In this document: positions 44,879 to 57,179 of the stretch, in pieces
Layout of the letters: every line of letters starts with the position of its first letter
Numbering within the stretch: the stretch's first letter is position 1
Assembly (NCBI GenBank): GCA_021030915.1
Contig: JAGEMR010000120.1
Location: 25,964-89,963, forward strand
Reading direction: 5' to 3'
DNA from: Astrothelium macrocarpum
Lineage: Eukaryota; Ascomycota; Dothideomycetes; Trypetheliales; Trypetheliaceae
Length of the DNA: 64,000 nucleotides
The notes under the pieces: generated by a model
Seen by the model: only the letters and a program-made list of their open reading frames with translations
What the model was told of the DNA's origin: nothing
The model's database searches: none
Position numbers and translations under genes: made by a program

Positions 44879-47800
44879 TCAAAAACACTCCCACTCCCCA
44901 AAAACACACCACCGCGCCGTCCGATCCGCCAGCACCAACGCCCTCCAAACGCCCCTCTCCCCAATCTTAATCACCGTCTCCCACGCACTCCCCAGCACAC
45001 CACCCTCCTCCTCCTCCCTGCCCCTCGCACTCCTCCCCACACCCTCCTGCTTCCGCGTCAACCGAATGATCTTGCCCGACGGGCTCTGAATCGCCAGCTT
45101 CGCGGGCTTATCGCGCTGCTGCTGCGGCTGCTGCGACTTCCACCCGGACTCGGCTGACGCGGTGAGACCGAGCGGGTTCGCGGTGCTGGGGTTGGAGCCC
45201 GAGGCGGAGACCGACGCGCTCATCATGCTGAGCGCGGAGCTGGGGCGCGCGTAGGGGTTGGGCGTGCCGACGCGGCTGAGGGCCGCGTCGTCGAGGGCGG
45301 GATTGTTGTGGGTGCCGTAGGTGGCGCTGGTGGAGGATGGAGAGGGGAGGGAGGCCGGGTGTTGGCGCACTGCGAAGACGAAGGTGTTGTTGATGGCGAG
45401 GCGGGCGCATTGCGGCTGGCTGATGTAGAGGTCGTGGCGTTGGGCGTGGGGGGTCGGGTGGCGGAGGACGAAGTCGTAGGCGGGGTTTTGGCCGGTGTGG
45501 GAGAGGGGGAGGGCGAGGGCGAGGGGGTGGGGGTTGGATTTGATGGAGTGCTGGGTTGGGTGTTAGTTGTATGATTGTGTATGGTTGGTTGAAGAACGGG
45601 GAGATTCGAATAAGACTTACCATTAATCCCTTCTTCCCCGCATAAATCTTGAGTACTGCCTCTCCCTCTTCCCCTGGGACTACACCCTTGACTACGAACC
45701 GCTTCCCTCCGCCCTTCCATTCTGGCTGAGCCAAGGCCCGCTTCTTCACTCGTTCTCCGCTTTCCACGAAAAACTCGCCATCTGCATCTCTTACAAAGCC
45801 TCTAGCTTCGACTTCAGCGACTAGTTCTGTGCCTTCCTCCACAGCAATCGTTACCTGTGCCATCTCCAAGTTTTCCAGAGAAAGAAGACTGGTATCGAAG
45901 TCCTCCATCCTTAGTCCATTTCGGAAGAACGGTGGACATGCACATGGAAGGGCCAGAAGGACATCTGGGGATAGAGGCGGTACAATATGTTGTTGTTCCG
46001 GGATCAAAGGTACATGAGTATAGCACGTTTCCATAGGCCTGGCAAGAAAGTACCAACTCTCCGCCGCTTGCCCAGCCACCGAGCTAAACTCACCTCGTCG
46101 CGGATGCGTTGGACCCGCCAAACTCGAGTCGAGGAGACGGAACTCGCCATCGACAATGACTGCGTTCCAGAAATGGTTGCCTCGTCCCGAACTCGCCGCG
46201 CCATTGAAGCCTTCCATTGCCAGCTCGAGCGCCTCGCCCGGCTTCTTGAGATAGCCGTGCACGATCTCGCAGTGGATCCCAACAGCGGTGCACATTTCTG
46301 CGACCAGCGTTGCTATCTCCTCTGAGCATCCTCGTCGGGAATGGATCACGCGTCGAGTATCCAGCATCTCGCCTCCGGTTTCTGGGGCGCCAAACTCGAA
46401 GTCTTCTTCCCATCCGACTTTCTCTGCTACCCAGGTGAAGATGGCGCGAAGCCGTTGCACGTCACTTCGGTACGGTCTGCAGACAAAACCTTGGGCTAAC
46501 CCTGCTGCATTTGTAGTCGGAGGGATGCTGTTGACAAATCGCGTACTCTTGTCTACGAGTTCGAGGTTCTTCTTCACGTTAGGATTCTCATAGTCCGTTA
46601 GATATCCTACAGGTAGACCATCGAGTCCTTCGTCACCCTCGGCAGTCCGTAAAAGAATATCGACCGGAGCAATGACAGTTTGGTCCAACATCGCACATCG
46701 CTCTGCGCGCTCTTGCCTTTCATTATTGCTGAGACTGTTACTGCGGTTGACGTCTCGTCTCACTTGCATCCAGTCGCCTCCCAGGCCCATCGCGCTTGCA
46801 GCTCCGGATTCAAGGCGACCTCCTGTTACAGCACCGCGATCGCCACCTCCACCTGTACTGCTGAGACCCATGTCTCCGGCAACAGACCGTCGTCCATTAG
46901 ATGTGCCAGGACGGGAAGATGAACCAAATCCGAGCATCGATCGCTTCTCTGGAGATGTTGAATTGGGTCGAGAGCCTATGGTGCTGCGTGCGCTGGCCGC
47001 ACCTGTGCGTGCCGAATCGAGCATTTTCTTGAAGAAACCACTCTTTTTGGCCTTTGGTGCAGACAGGCCTCCCAGATCCGCTACGCCAGTTTGGAGATCG
47101 TTCTGGATGGGATATCCATTCATTCCCAGGTCGTGATTTGAGTTGTGAGACGAATGGAACGTTACGCCTGAGAATGGAGTGATTGGTCGATTTCCGCTTT
47201 CTGACGCTTTGCCTTCAAACGCATTGATTCGACTTTCAAGCGAGCTCTTAGGTCGTGCTTTAATGCTTCCACTTCCAATCCCGAATTTTCTCCTTGCAAG
47301 AGATCCTGCGCTCGTAGCTGAGAAGCCTGATGCGCTATATCCGCTCATTAGACTTTGACTGGTGGCTTGCGTGCTATGGCTGCTGTTTGTGCTTGTGCTC
47401 TGTCCAGTCGAACTGGTTGTCGCAGAGCTTTTCCCGGTCAGCGTACGATTTAGCGCAGAACGTCCAAGTTCATAAGCCGACTTTCTGTTCCTAAGTTTGC
47501 GGGAGCCACTGCTCATAGATCCAGGACGTAGTTGCGAGGTATGTTGGGCAGCAAGCGGATCACTGGACATGTGAACGGATTGCGGACGCTTGAAGATGTT
47601 ATCTTTGAGTGGTGGCGGAGGCCCAGGCGGATCCTCTGCTTCTTGAGCTTGATGCAGTTGGCGGAGACGACTCTCCATTCGTTCGACGTAATCATGGACT
47701 TGAGGAGGTCCATCGCCCCCGGAGAAATACCTCTGATCACCGTAATCTTCTTCATTGTTTTCGTCGTCTTGATTCTCATGCGTTTCGCCATAACTGATGC

Positions 47801-49030
47801 CTTGAGAAGTTTGCGATCGTGCGTGTCGTGCAGACGCATTGTAAACTTCATCAAATGCTTCAGGTGACCAGATATTTGGAGGTGTAGAGGGCTCTTCTTG
47901 AGGATGTGGTGAGTGGCGCTCCATTGACATGCCCTGGAGTGAAGACATTACATCGTTCATGGCGTCTCGTAGTGGTGATGGTGTATGTCCGTGGGCAGGA
48001 GAAGCGGGGATTGGGGTATGTGTTTGACGATTGTAAGGCTCCTGGTCATTGAATCCGCCATATTGCTGAGCAATACCAGAATACATAGAGCGATGGGGAG
48101 GCGGAGCTGGAGGAGGCGGGGACGCATCGCCTTGGTTGAACGGAATCGGCGAGGTACTTGGAGGGATGTGAAGGTCGTTAGGATCATGGAACGAAGGAGC
48201 TGGAGAAGCTGCCCTAGAAATGTTATGTTGTACGAATGGTGCAGGTGATACTGCACGGAAATGTGAGGGAGCTGGTGACGGTGCTCTGGAAGCTGCATAT
48301 GGATTCGGAGAATATGCACGAAATTGGGATGGAGCTGGAGATGAGGCGCGGTAATCGGCCATAGGGTTTGGTGAGGGAGCGCGAGAACGTGTAGGAGCTG
48401 GTGAAGGTGCTCTTGAAATATCGGATTGTGAGGCACGAGGGACTGGTTGGAGGACGTAGCCAGTGTTCTGTTTGAGAGGGGACGGTGATACGGCGCGATT
48501 TTGGCCCGGTGCTTGCGCTTTCTTCATCGAAGAATACGGTCGATGTTTTGATATACTAACAGTCTTCTCCGATGCTTTCAGCGAGCCAATTGTACCCTTT
48601 GGGCCCACTTCGTTGTATGCCTGGAAAGGCTTCCTAAACACGCTTTTTGATATTGGTGTAGACTGATTATTCTGTGAAGCATTCGAGCCTCCTCTTGAAG
48701 GAGCGCCAGTGAGAGGTAGAGGGCTGGCATTGCGACTCGCAGGGGAGGGTTGGTAATCCTCGAGTACCTGGACGAAATTGGAGGGAAACAGTCCAACCAT
48801 ACGGCGATCTCTTTTTAGTCTCCCCATCCACCATGAACCGTCTCCCGCATTGAGGCATTCTATGAGGTCGCCTTCGATGAAGCCAAGATCTTTCTTAGTC
48901 TACACAGAAGATGTCAGAATTGTTCCTTGCAGGTAGTCGAGAAGTTGCTACTTGCCTCGCCACCCCATGAGTAGACTGCTTTACACCAGCAGGGAAAGCG
49001 CGTGGGTAGAGACTGTGCCACCGAAGGCAT
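44879..49030 (-). CDS. CYK3: cytokinesis protein Cyk3 (SH3 plus transglutaminase-like)
   Basis: Three exons (48956-49030, 45621-48899, 44879-45550) give 1341 residues. Residues 15-72 form an SH3 domain (CKAVYSWGGE spliced to TKKDLGFIEGDLIECLN, then WWMGRL and GLFPSNFV). The middle (about 75-750) is disordered and serine/proline-rich, with tandem R-A-x-S-P-x-P units at about 170-280. The transglutaminase-like domain follows (about 800-990): C883 in RRGCSEEI, H934 in GNHFWNAV and D949 in RLLDSS keep the Cys-His-Asp positions. The C-terminal beta region and tail are in exon 3, whose GC-rich DNA reads in a different frame from exon 2. Cyk3 acts at the division site in septum formation, binding Hof1/Inn1-type partners through SH3. 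The first intron uses a GC donor. Confidence 0.93.
48900..48955 (-). other. GC-AG first intron of CYK3
   Basis: The donor reads GAG|GCAAGT, the standard consensus for GC-type donors, and the acceptor TGTGTAG|ACT. Only this join keeps the SH3 sequence YSWGGE-TKKDLGFIEGD in frame; both nearby GT choices bring an immediate stop. Confidence 0.75.
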
Positions 49031-49535
49031 GCCGATTATAAGTCTTCAACGTGTCGCGGCAATCATCAACGTCCAAACGCTTTGAGCGGTTCTGATTTTA
49101 GTTGTGTGGTACTTTGTTTACAATGAGAGTAAAGGTTTGTTGTGGGTTGTAATTGGGCGAAGATATGTTCAATGCGAATACGCGATTAATAGAATGATAA
49201 AGCATGAAGCGAATGAATAGTTCCAGACTCTGAGCAATGAAATGAGAGCGGTGTAGGCAATGATGGACATGAGTGGTGAGAGTTGAAGGTTTGTTTACTT
49301 TCTGTCGTCAGTCGACAGGGATCATTCCTATTACGGTATAGTCCAAACAAGCTTTCAACAAGCTTCCATTAACCCACCACAATTTACTTGTGATACTCTG
49401 TAATTGTTAACTGTTCTTATTCCGAGTATTGTTTAGCACCGAACGCGATGTTTGTCAACCATTATCCTCTAGACATACTATCTATAACCGAAAGCTCCGA
49501 ATGCCCGTCAAGCTCAGCGCTGAAGCCACCGCCAT
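49031..49535. promoter_or_regulatory. CYK3 upstream region
   Basis: 505 bp between the CYK3 start and the stop of the next minus-strand gene. It must contain the CYK3 promoter. No specific element was identified. Confidence 0.4.
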
Positions 49536-52500
49536 CTAAGCCCATATCACTCTGAACTTGTTGTCAAATTCCTGCTTTAGCAATTGAAACGCTCTCAATA
49601 CAAGCATAAGCCCGTTGTTGTCACCATCATCTGCTCCGAACGCTGGCATGTCCAAGTCAGGCACATTTGCACTCGGTATCGCTGGATCATTGCCCTGTGC
49701 CGTTGCACCCGCGCTCGTTTCGTCTTCGTCAGAAGTTGCTTTGTCCCAGCTATCCGCCACTTCCTTCGCTTTGGCCTTCTTCGCCGCTACTTTAGATGCA
49801 GAAACCTCCGTTTCCACAGCCTGCATCTTTGATGTACCATATCCTGCTATATCATTTTCCTGGTCAGCCTCATCGTCAGCTGCTGCTACCATCATATCAT
49901 CCATTTCCTCGTCTTTCAGATCGACGATGCCTTTCATATCAAGCATGTCCATTTCCGATTTCTTCGTCAAATTTAGAAAGTTCTGCATGCTTGTGACGAT
50001 TGTCGCTAACACCAGTGAAAAGTCGTTTAGCAAGAACCAGACATCGCCTTTGCGCACTCCATTGGCCTTTTCTAGTGTACTGATGTCACCATTCCGATAG
50101 AAATCATACAGGTATGCGTTGAGTGGCGTTTTCGATTCTTCCGGATAAATGTCAACATGTGGAACCACTGCTTCCTCAAGCCAGACTCCTTGGCGAGTTG
50201 TGCGACACAGATCAGATATACTTTGGAACTGATCTCCATGACCAGACAATGCGACGAAAGCTGAGCGAATCCTTGCTGGTGGTAGCTTGATACGGGCATC
50301 AATTTCTACTGCGCCATCTTCTCCGCCAATCTTGAGACCTGACAGTGGAAGCGTCGACTCTGGTTCTGTGATGTGTTGATCGACAAATGTCTTCACGTAA
50401 TTTGTAAAGACGCCTAGCGTCTCTTTGTTGTGTTCTCTCAGTACATCAGATGCCCCAGCCGGAAGTTTTGGCAAAAACACCAGTGACGAGGATTTTTTCA
50501 CGATTTGATCAATAAATTCCTGGTCCGCTTGACGACATTCACGACGGCCGAAGATATGAGCCATGACAAGCATGAGAACTTCCAAAACGTGAGGAGTATT
50601 CTTGTTTACCCTGTTGCAAAGCTCGTGGAAGTATCCTGCCTTCAGCAAAGCGTGGAATGCAAAACTCGCGTTCTCTGTATAGTAAAGGTGTGAAACGCAC
50701 CCGGCAAAGTTCAACGGCGCTCCGTCTGCACCAAGCAAACTTTGTCGGCGAAGGTATTCAATAGAGAATCGTAGATGGTGTAAGACCTCTGCTTTGCGTT
50801 CTGACGAGCCAAGATAGAGCCGTGGCTGCGAAAGCAAAGAGTCGATTGCCTTGATAGCGTAAGGAGAACGATCTGAGTCATGCAACAAGGTAAAGAGACG
50901 TAGAACGAGCGTTGTAGTAATGGGAAAGTGACCATTGAGGTCTGGAAGCCTGGAGCTAACCAACCGGCAAACCTTGTCTGGAGAGACTCCCTGGAACACA
51001 ACATTACCAAGCACATCGAATCCTCGACGACCTGCGCGACCAGCCGCTTGACGGAAGTTAAGCGCTGTTAAAAAGACCGAGTCACCACTGAAGACGACGG
51101 TTCTTGTTGGCATATTGATACCAAGCGCAAGCGTTCCAGTTGCAATGACAACCCTTAGGAAGCCTTTGCGGAAGAGCATTTCGACGCTAAATGAAATTAG
51201 CTTACAACATGACAGGGATTCACGCCAAACGATGACTTACACCTGACGATACGCTCGATTCATACCAGCATGATGTACTCCGATCCCTCGCTCGAGTGCT
51301 GCAAGCAGCCATGCGCTCACACCGCGCTTCCGAAGCTGCTTGCCATATTCGCTCAATTCTTGTCTTGACAATTTCTTGCTGTTAGCAAAAGAGAATTTGT
51401 CGATAGGAGCATTAGGATCGAAGCTAAGTAGGGGATTCGGATCGGCGCTCCCCATTTCCTTCTGCAGCTGCAATTTGGATACAGGCTCCTCGTCATCATC
51501 TGCACCTCCGCGTTTCTTTCCCTTTGAGGCTTTCTTCGGGGCTATCTTTGCTGTCTTGGCTTTTGCGATTGCTTCTACCAACTGTTCCTTGTCTTTCACC
51601 TTTTTAAGCCATGCCTTATTCCTTGTCTTGTAAGACCCTTCTGCACGTCTCAACTGGGTAAGCACGGCTCGCGCTATCAATTCGCAGTCGTAACGGCTGT
51701 AATTAAAGAATAGTGCAGGCAAAGCATCACGTTCATGAAGACTATTCATCAGAGGCAGAGTAGTTTCAGTCAATTTCTGGGGATTTGTGGAACTGTCCGC
51801 ATAGATCGGTTCACTGAATTCGCGAAGAACGACATCAAATGGTGAATTGCTGTCGGCCATCCATTGCCGAAGGATTTTCTTTAGCTTTTCCTCCCATTCG
51901 ATAACATCGATTTTTCGAATAATATGTGGAAGTGTCTCTGAGGGATCAAGCAATTCATCAAAGATCCAGCGCTTACCATTGTGAAACTGATGCCTCTTCA
52001 TCGCCTGCCACAGGAGCAAGCAGTCTCTTGGTTCAAGATGAAGGTCATCCGGCAGGCCTCTGGTTTTGTTGACGAGACTTGCAACAGGATGCAAAAAACT
52101 GAATTCGGATGCACCATCAAGACCAAGTCGACCAAATGCTGTGGTGTTATCTTCAAGGCCCTGGAAACGAAAGTTTTCCGGCGCGTTGTATATAAACTTA
52201 CGAAGATCGCTGTACCGATGAGGATGTTGGATCATGACCAGTTCGTGGCCTAATGCTTTCTGGGTAGACTCTAGCCAGCTACTAAACGCTTTGGGATTAC
52301 CAATCGTTGCCGAAAGTGCGATGATAGGGCAAGGAGCAAGCAAGAGTAATTGTTCCCACACGAGACCATCCTCTGCTTGGCCAATCGAGTGCACTTCATC
52401 AAAGATAATTCGTCGCACTCGTCCCGACCACGTTTTTGCATTCGAGGGAGCCAAGAGCATTATTTGCAGAACGTGAGGAACTGTTACCAGGACCTGGCAC

Positions 52501-55281
52501 CCAGTCGGATTGTTGATACGATAATCGCGGGTGTGGATTGCCCATACAGATTTTCCAGGGTATTGAAACTCCTTTTTGAACCGCGCCTGGATTTCCGCAG
52601 CAATTTGATTGACTAATGCCTTGGTCGGAGCTACGTAAACCAAAACGCCGTTGTCGTCAGACTGCAGGATCTGCTTCATTGCATAAAAAGAGATGAAGGT
52701 TTTGCCCGCAGAGGTTGGTGCTATGACTAGTAAACTCTGCTTTGCATCTATCCCATTGAGCACGTCGCGCTGCCATTTGTCTGGATTGAAGCGCTGGACT
52801 CGCTCATCTGAGACGGCATCTATGTTTCGATCCATGTATGGTCCGCAATACATTAGCTGAAATTCCGCCGCAGGCAATGGAATGGAGAGATCTTCCGACT
52901 TTGATCGTGGAAGCACAAATTCAAACGGAAGTTCGCGGCCAGCGGTCGTCCCCTTGAGAGGCGCGAGAGGAAGTTGAAGTGCCTTGATCGTGTCGTTGGC
53001 TTTTGTCGCAATCACTTTGCTAATGGATCCGCCATGTTGTGCTAAATGACGCGTTCGATCAAAAATCAGTGCGGCGATGCTCGAGCCATCATCTTTCCTT
53101 TTATTGCGGCAACAATCGATCCAAAGCCTGAGAAGTGCATTTATCATGAAGACCTCGATGTCTAGCCTAATAACATTTCGCTTAGATTCATTGAGACTGT
53201 TCAAATATTCTTGGGCCAAGGCGTATTGCGTTGGCAGCTCTGTTGTGTCGCTTATCGCCCGACACTTTGTGCGCCATGCCGACATGATCTTTTCTGCGTT
53301 CTCGTCTTCCTGCTTTGCCTGGTTTTCAGCTATACTTTTGAACATCTCTACTTTCTTAGCATTCTTTTGTTGTGTTTTCTTCCCACCGCCAAGACCTTTC
53401 TTTGACGGTTGAGTTGCTTCAGAACGTGCCGTATAGCTTTCCTGCATAGGTCGAGCGATGCCAACGCGTTCGGGCTCCAGGCCAATACCAGTTGCATTAT
53501 TCAGACTTTCTGCATACTTGTGCATGTCTGATAAGAACAACTGGTTGCGCTTTCGCTCCCATGCTTCTTTCCTCTTGTCTGACGGAGCGGCAGTCGGCCT
53601 TTGATGCACAAGTGGCTTCTTGGAATTGTGCCAATGCGTGAGCTCTTTGAAAATTCGTGCCGAGCCATCTGATAGAATGTTGGCCATAGACTGATCGACG
53701 CTCAGTCGTACCGATTCCAAGTGACGATCGAAGACGGTATCAGAGAATGGAAGAACGGTTTTCGTTGTATCTAACAACGTAGAGGTGCCATCACTCGGCG
53801 GTGTCAGCATTTGAACCAAATTTTTTTCTGATGGCTTCACATCCGGTAAAAGGTCAAGTCCAGCAAGTTTTAATAGCAACTCAATCCTGCGAGCAGGCCG
53901 GCTTTCAGGTTGGACAGCAAACAAGTTATGAGCAGTTCCCTCAGAGCACGCGTAGAACAATCTACCATCAACAAGATCAGCAATATCGCAGACAAGCTGG
54001 GTCTCCTGAAAAGAGCTGAAGCATCCTCCATCTTCTAAGATTCGTCTTGCAGTACTCGTAAATACGTCCAAGAAACCTTTTGTTCGATCAGTGGTATTGA
54101 TCGAGACGAAAGATCGATCGAGTAGTGGTACATGCCGGAGTAAAGCGGTGTGGCGAAGGAACCGGATGGCCTGTTGTTTAGTACCAATGGTGTCAGTTTT
54201 GGTGTGGTCCATAACCCTTTTGACAGTAATAACCGTCAAAATTTCTCGTTCACTCAAAGACTCTCCGCCAATGGTATGCTGCTTTAGACCTCGCTCACTT
54301 TCTGCGATGACATTGTGGGGATCCTCCAGCTCCTCTCTCGTGGTGCGTGGCAAAGCAATCCCAAAATTAGGCACAGCACGACTTGATGATTCGAGAACCA
54401 TAGTCATCACTTTCGTGTCCTGCCACTCCAGACCATTAACCAGAGCGACATTGTACCCTTGTCGCATAAAATAGGAGATGATGGCTCTGTAAGGAATAAC
54501 GTGTTCTTGCAGCAGATTGCGCTCGGAACCTTCAGTTCGTTCGTTCTGCTGGCGAGAACTATTGGCACCATCGTGGCACATTACAAAGTACATGCCTTGT
54601 TTTTGCAGGAATGCTTTGAACTCTGGAGACAAAATAGAATGAAAGTGGTAAACCATCTCATCAGCAGAATCAATAACAAGATTGGTTTTTAGATGGCGTA
54701 TGATTGCGGCTCGTGTGAGCAAATATTTTTCCTGCTCCAAAGTCGAAGCGTCCGGCGGAATTGATAGAGTTTTATGTTCATCAAAGAACGCGATCTTGAA
54801 GTTGCACTTCCGTTGTAGCAATCCCTGAAGAAAAGACTCAACGATAAAAGTGGCATGAAGCATTTGGAAGCCATCTGCTGGAGCGTTAGCACACGTTAGA
54901 TCAATTGTTAGCGCCTCAAGGATTTGGTAATCACGACATACACTTCATGTCCAATTTTGGGTCCGTAAAGCAACGGAGTAACATGGAGTCGCCTTCGACC
55001 AGGAACATCTCATTCCCAGCATAGTCGCCAACGAGGTCAACGCGGCGTGATGGGACCTTCATATACCATTTCATTACTATTTCGCTTAGATGGACGCCTG
55101 ATTGGGCTTTTGGCATCTCTTCCTCGCTGGATGAGTCAGAATCGGAGAAGCTCATGTCTTCATTCTCATCGGAAATTCCTCTTGCGACCTCCTTTTCATC
55201 TTCGGCAACGATTTCGTCAGATAGCTGAGTGGCATTGAGGGCTTGCTGAAGAGTGTCAGCATCGTCAGTAGTCTCTACCAT
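49536..55281 (-). CDS. DDX60-like Ski2-family DExH RNA helicase
   Basis: Three exons (54942-55281, 51241-54874, 49536-51186; introns 67 and 54 bp) encode 1874 residues. An acidic N-terminus leads to the family segment DLVGDYAGNEMFLVEGDS and, across intron 1, GFQMLHATFIVESFLQ. A conserved N-terminal region (to about 780) is followed by the helicase core: Walker A APTSAGKT at 832-839, DEVH at 939-942, SATIGNP (motif III), HHAGMNRAYRQ just before intron 2, and GTLALGINMPTRT plus QAAGRAGRRGFD (motif VI) in exon 3. This is the DDX60/SPAC694.02 group; the animal members promote antiviral RNA sensing, and the fungal role is not established. A lysine-rich insert lies at about 1140-1170. It is probably cytoplasmic. 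Confidence 0.93.
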
Positions 55282-57179
55282 ATTCGATAATTTTTCGCCT
55301 TCACTCTGGTAAGATGGTAGAAATCAAAGAATATGTGGGAAAGAATAGGAAGTTAAAAGGCTGAGCGTTTGTCCACAAAGTGACATGTGGGTTCCACCAT
55401 CGGTTTACATATTAGGTGAGCAGGACTCTCACATCGAATTGGATTGTGAGAGAGTCGCAGTTTCCGCGAATGGCATTACAGATGGGGTTGAGGGCCCTAT
55501 CAGTGACGTAGAGAATGTGGGTTCTTCGTTTGCAAACCTGCAGCTCACCGAATCATATTACTGGTAGACTGACCAGCCTTGTGCTACAGCTCTCTAGGCA
55601 GACACGCTCCTGGGGTTCTCTTGCATAATCAGAGACGCTGAAGCCTAACAGCATTTATGTATTGTTTCAGACATCCTCTTGGTAAGTGATGGAAATGGTT
55701 GGGCTGGATAACACGCAGATGAGACATGATGTCCATTGTGGGTCTCATTTTTTGACTTGTCAAAAATGCAGCGCGACCAGCAGTACGCAGAAGCTTGAAC
55801 AGCCTCTGGCAGTGGCAAAGGAAGACGAGGTCAGCATTCAGCTGGTCGATCGACTGCTGTAAGAAGGGAAACTCTACCTACTTTGCTTTAAATATTGGTG
55901 GATTGGGGCAGGCTTCGCGGCGGAAGAACCCGAAAAGGGGGGGCACTAAGAATTTTATGCAGGAACTCACGGGCCGGTGCAGATGATATGCCGCGACCGA
56001 AAATGAATCTTGCCAAGCCCGGCACAACTTTCCTATGCGTCCGTGCTAAATTTCTCCAAGAATTTCACATGGAACGCCTCACTGATCTAGCACGAGCTAG
56101 GCATTCGGATGTGGCATGGACGAATTCGTTCTACGCTAACTCACCCCACACGAGGCGCTTTGAAGGTTCCGATTCAAACTACGAACATCCCAGGACATCC
56201 AGCAGCTATCTCTGCACAGTCTACTCACCGGACAGAGTCAGCTCTGGAATCTCTTGAAGACTTGGCTTGGTCTGGTGATCCGCAGGGCTTAGCAGCTTTA
56301 ATCCTGTGATGCTGATTTCAACGACTATCAGATCAAAATTTGGATGGGATACGGATCCAGACACGTTGACTTTTTACCCCCCTGCCTTGCATCAAGAATG
56401 TCACGCGCAAGCGCTGCCAAGAACCGAACACTAGCCAAAAACGAGTGAGATCTAATGAAAAGATCCAAAAGCATGCCATTCCTCCGAGCGGCAAGTGTGC
56501 TAACCCTTGCAATACGCGCTCCCCCGAGTTGCTTTCCCATGTTCTCCCATTGATATGATCCTGACTCCGAATACGAAATGCACGTTCGAAGAGACGGGAG
56601 TCAAAAGTTCAAGAAGTGTCAATCATTCGGCGTCAGCACCCGTTAAAATGTCGGAAGAAATCACAGTAAAATCGCAATGCAGTAGTTTTGGAAACATCCA
56701 TGCATGCATCGTCGGAGGGAAGAGAAGTCCAATGCCTCAACCAGGGTTCCCTCGGACGCACCAAGCCTTTTAAATCACTAGCATCATGATTTCTCTCCCA
56801 TCTCATGCTAATTCTACATCTGATGATCCGTGCGGTCATCAGTGAGCAACTCCACCATGCATGCACAGACTATCGAAGGCTCGACCGACCCCAGCACTCC
56901 ACATGAGCCCTCGCGCAGCTTTGTCAATCCTACATTTCACGGGGACTTGTTCGAACTCAGCCGGCGCCGATATACACTAGCCAGATCGATGGGCGATAAC
57001 TTAAATTAAAGAATGAAATAGGTGAGAAGAGATCATCCGCTCATGGCCGGTCACAGTGGCAGTTTGTCCGTGGATAAAATTCCTGTCATGTCCACCTGGG
57101 GATTTTGTAGCGCACTGGCGACTTTCCCACTCTTCATCTTATAGTTTCTTGTCATTTTATTAGTCTTGTTAATATTGAA
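55282..57179. promoter_or_regulatory. divergent intergene of the DDX60-like and GH47 genes
   Basis: A 1.9-kb spacer between two divergently transcribed genes, so it must hold both promoters. Small plus frames at 55795-56309 have no recognisable motif. A small palindrome-like CATGCATGCAT lies near 56698. Confidence 0.4.

Noticed and set aside
45108..45550. Extension of the CYK3 exon 2 frame into a proline/arginine-rich tail
   Set aside because: It runs through the 70-bp intron in the wrong frame; the GT-AG join at 45620/45551 restores a normal tail ending at 44879.
55795..56309. Overlapping plus frames upstream of the GH47 gene
   Set aside because: No motif, no splice logic, and the frames lie in a divergent promoter region.
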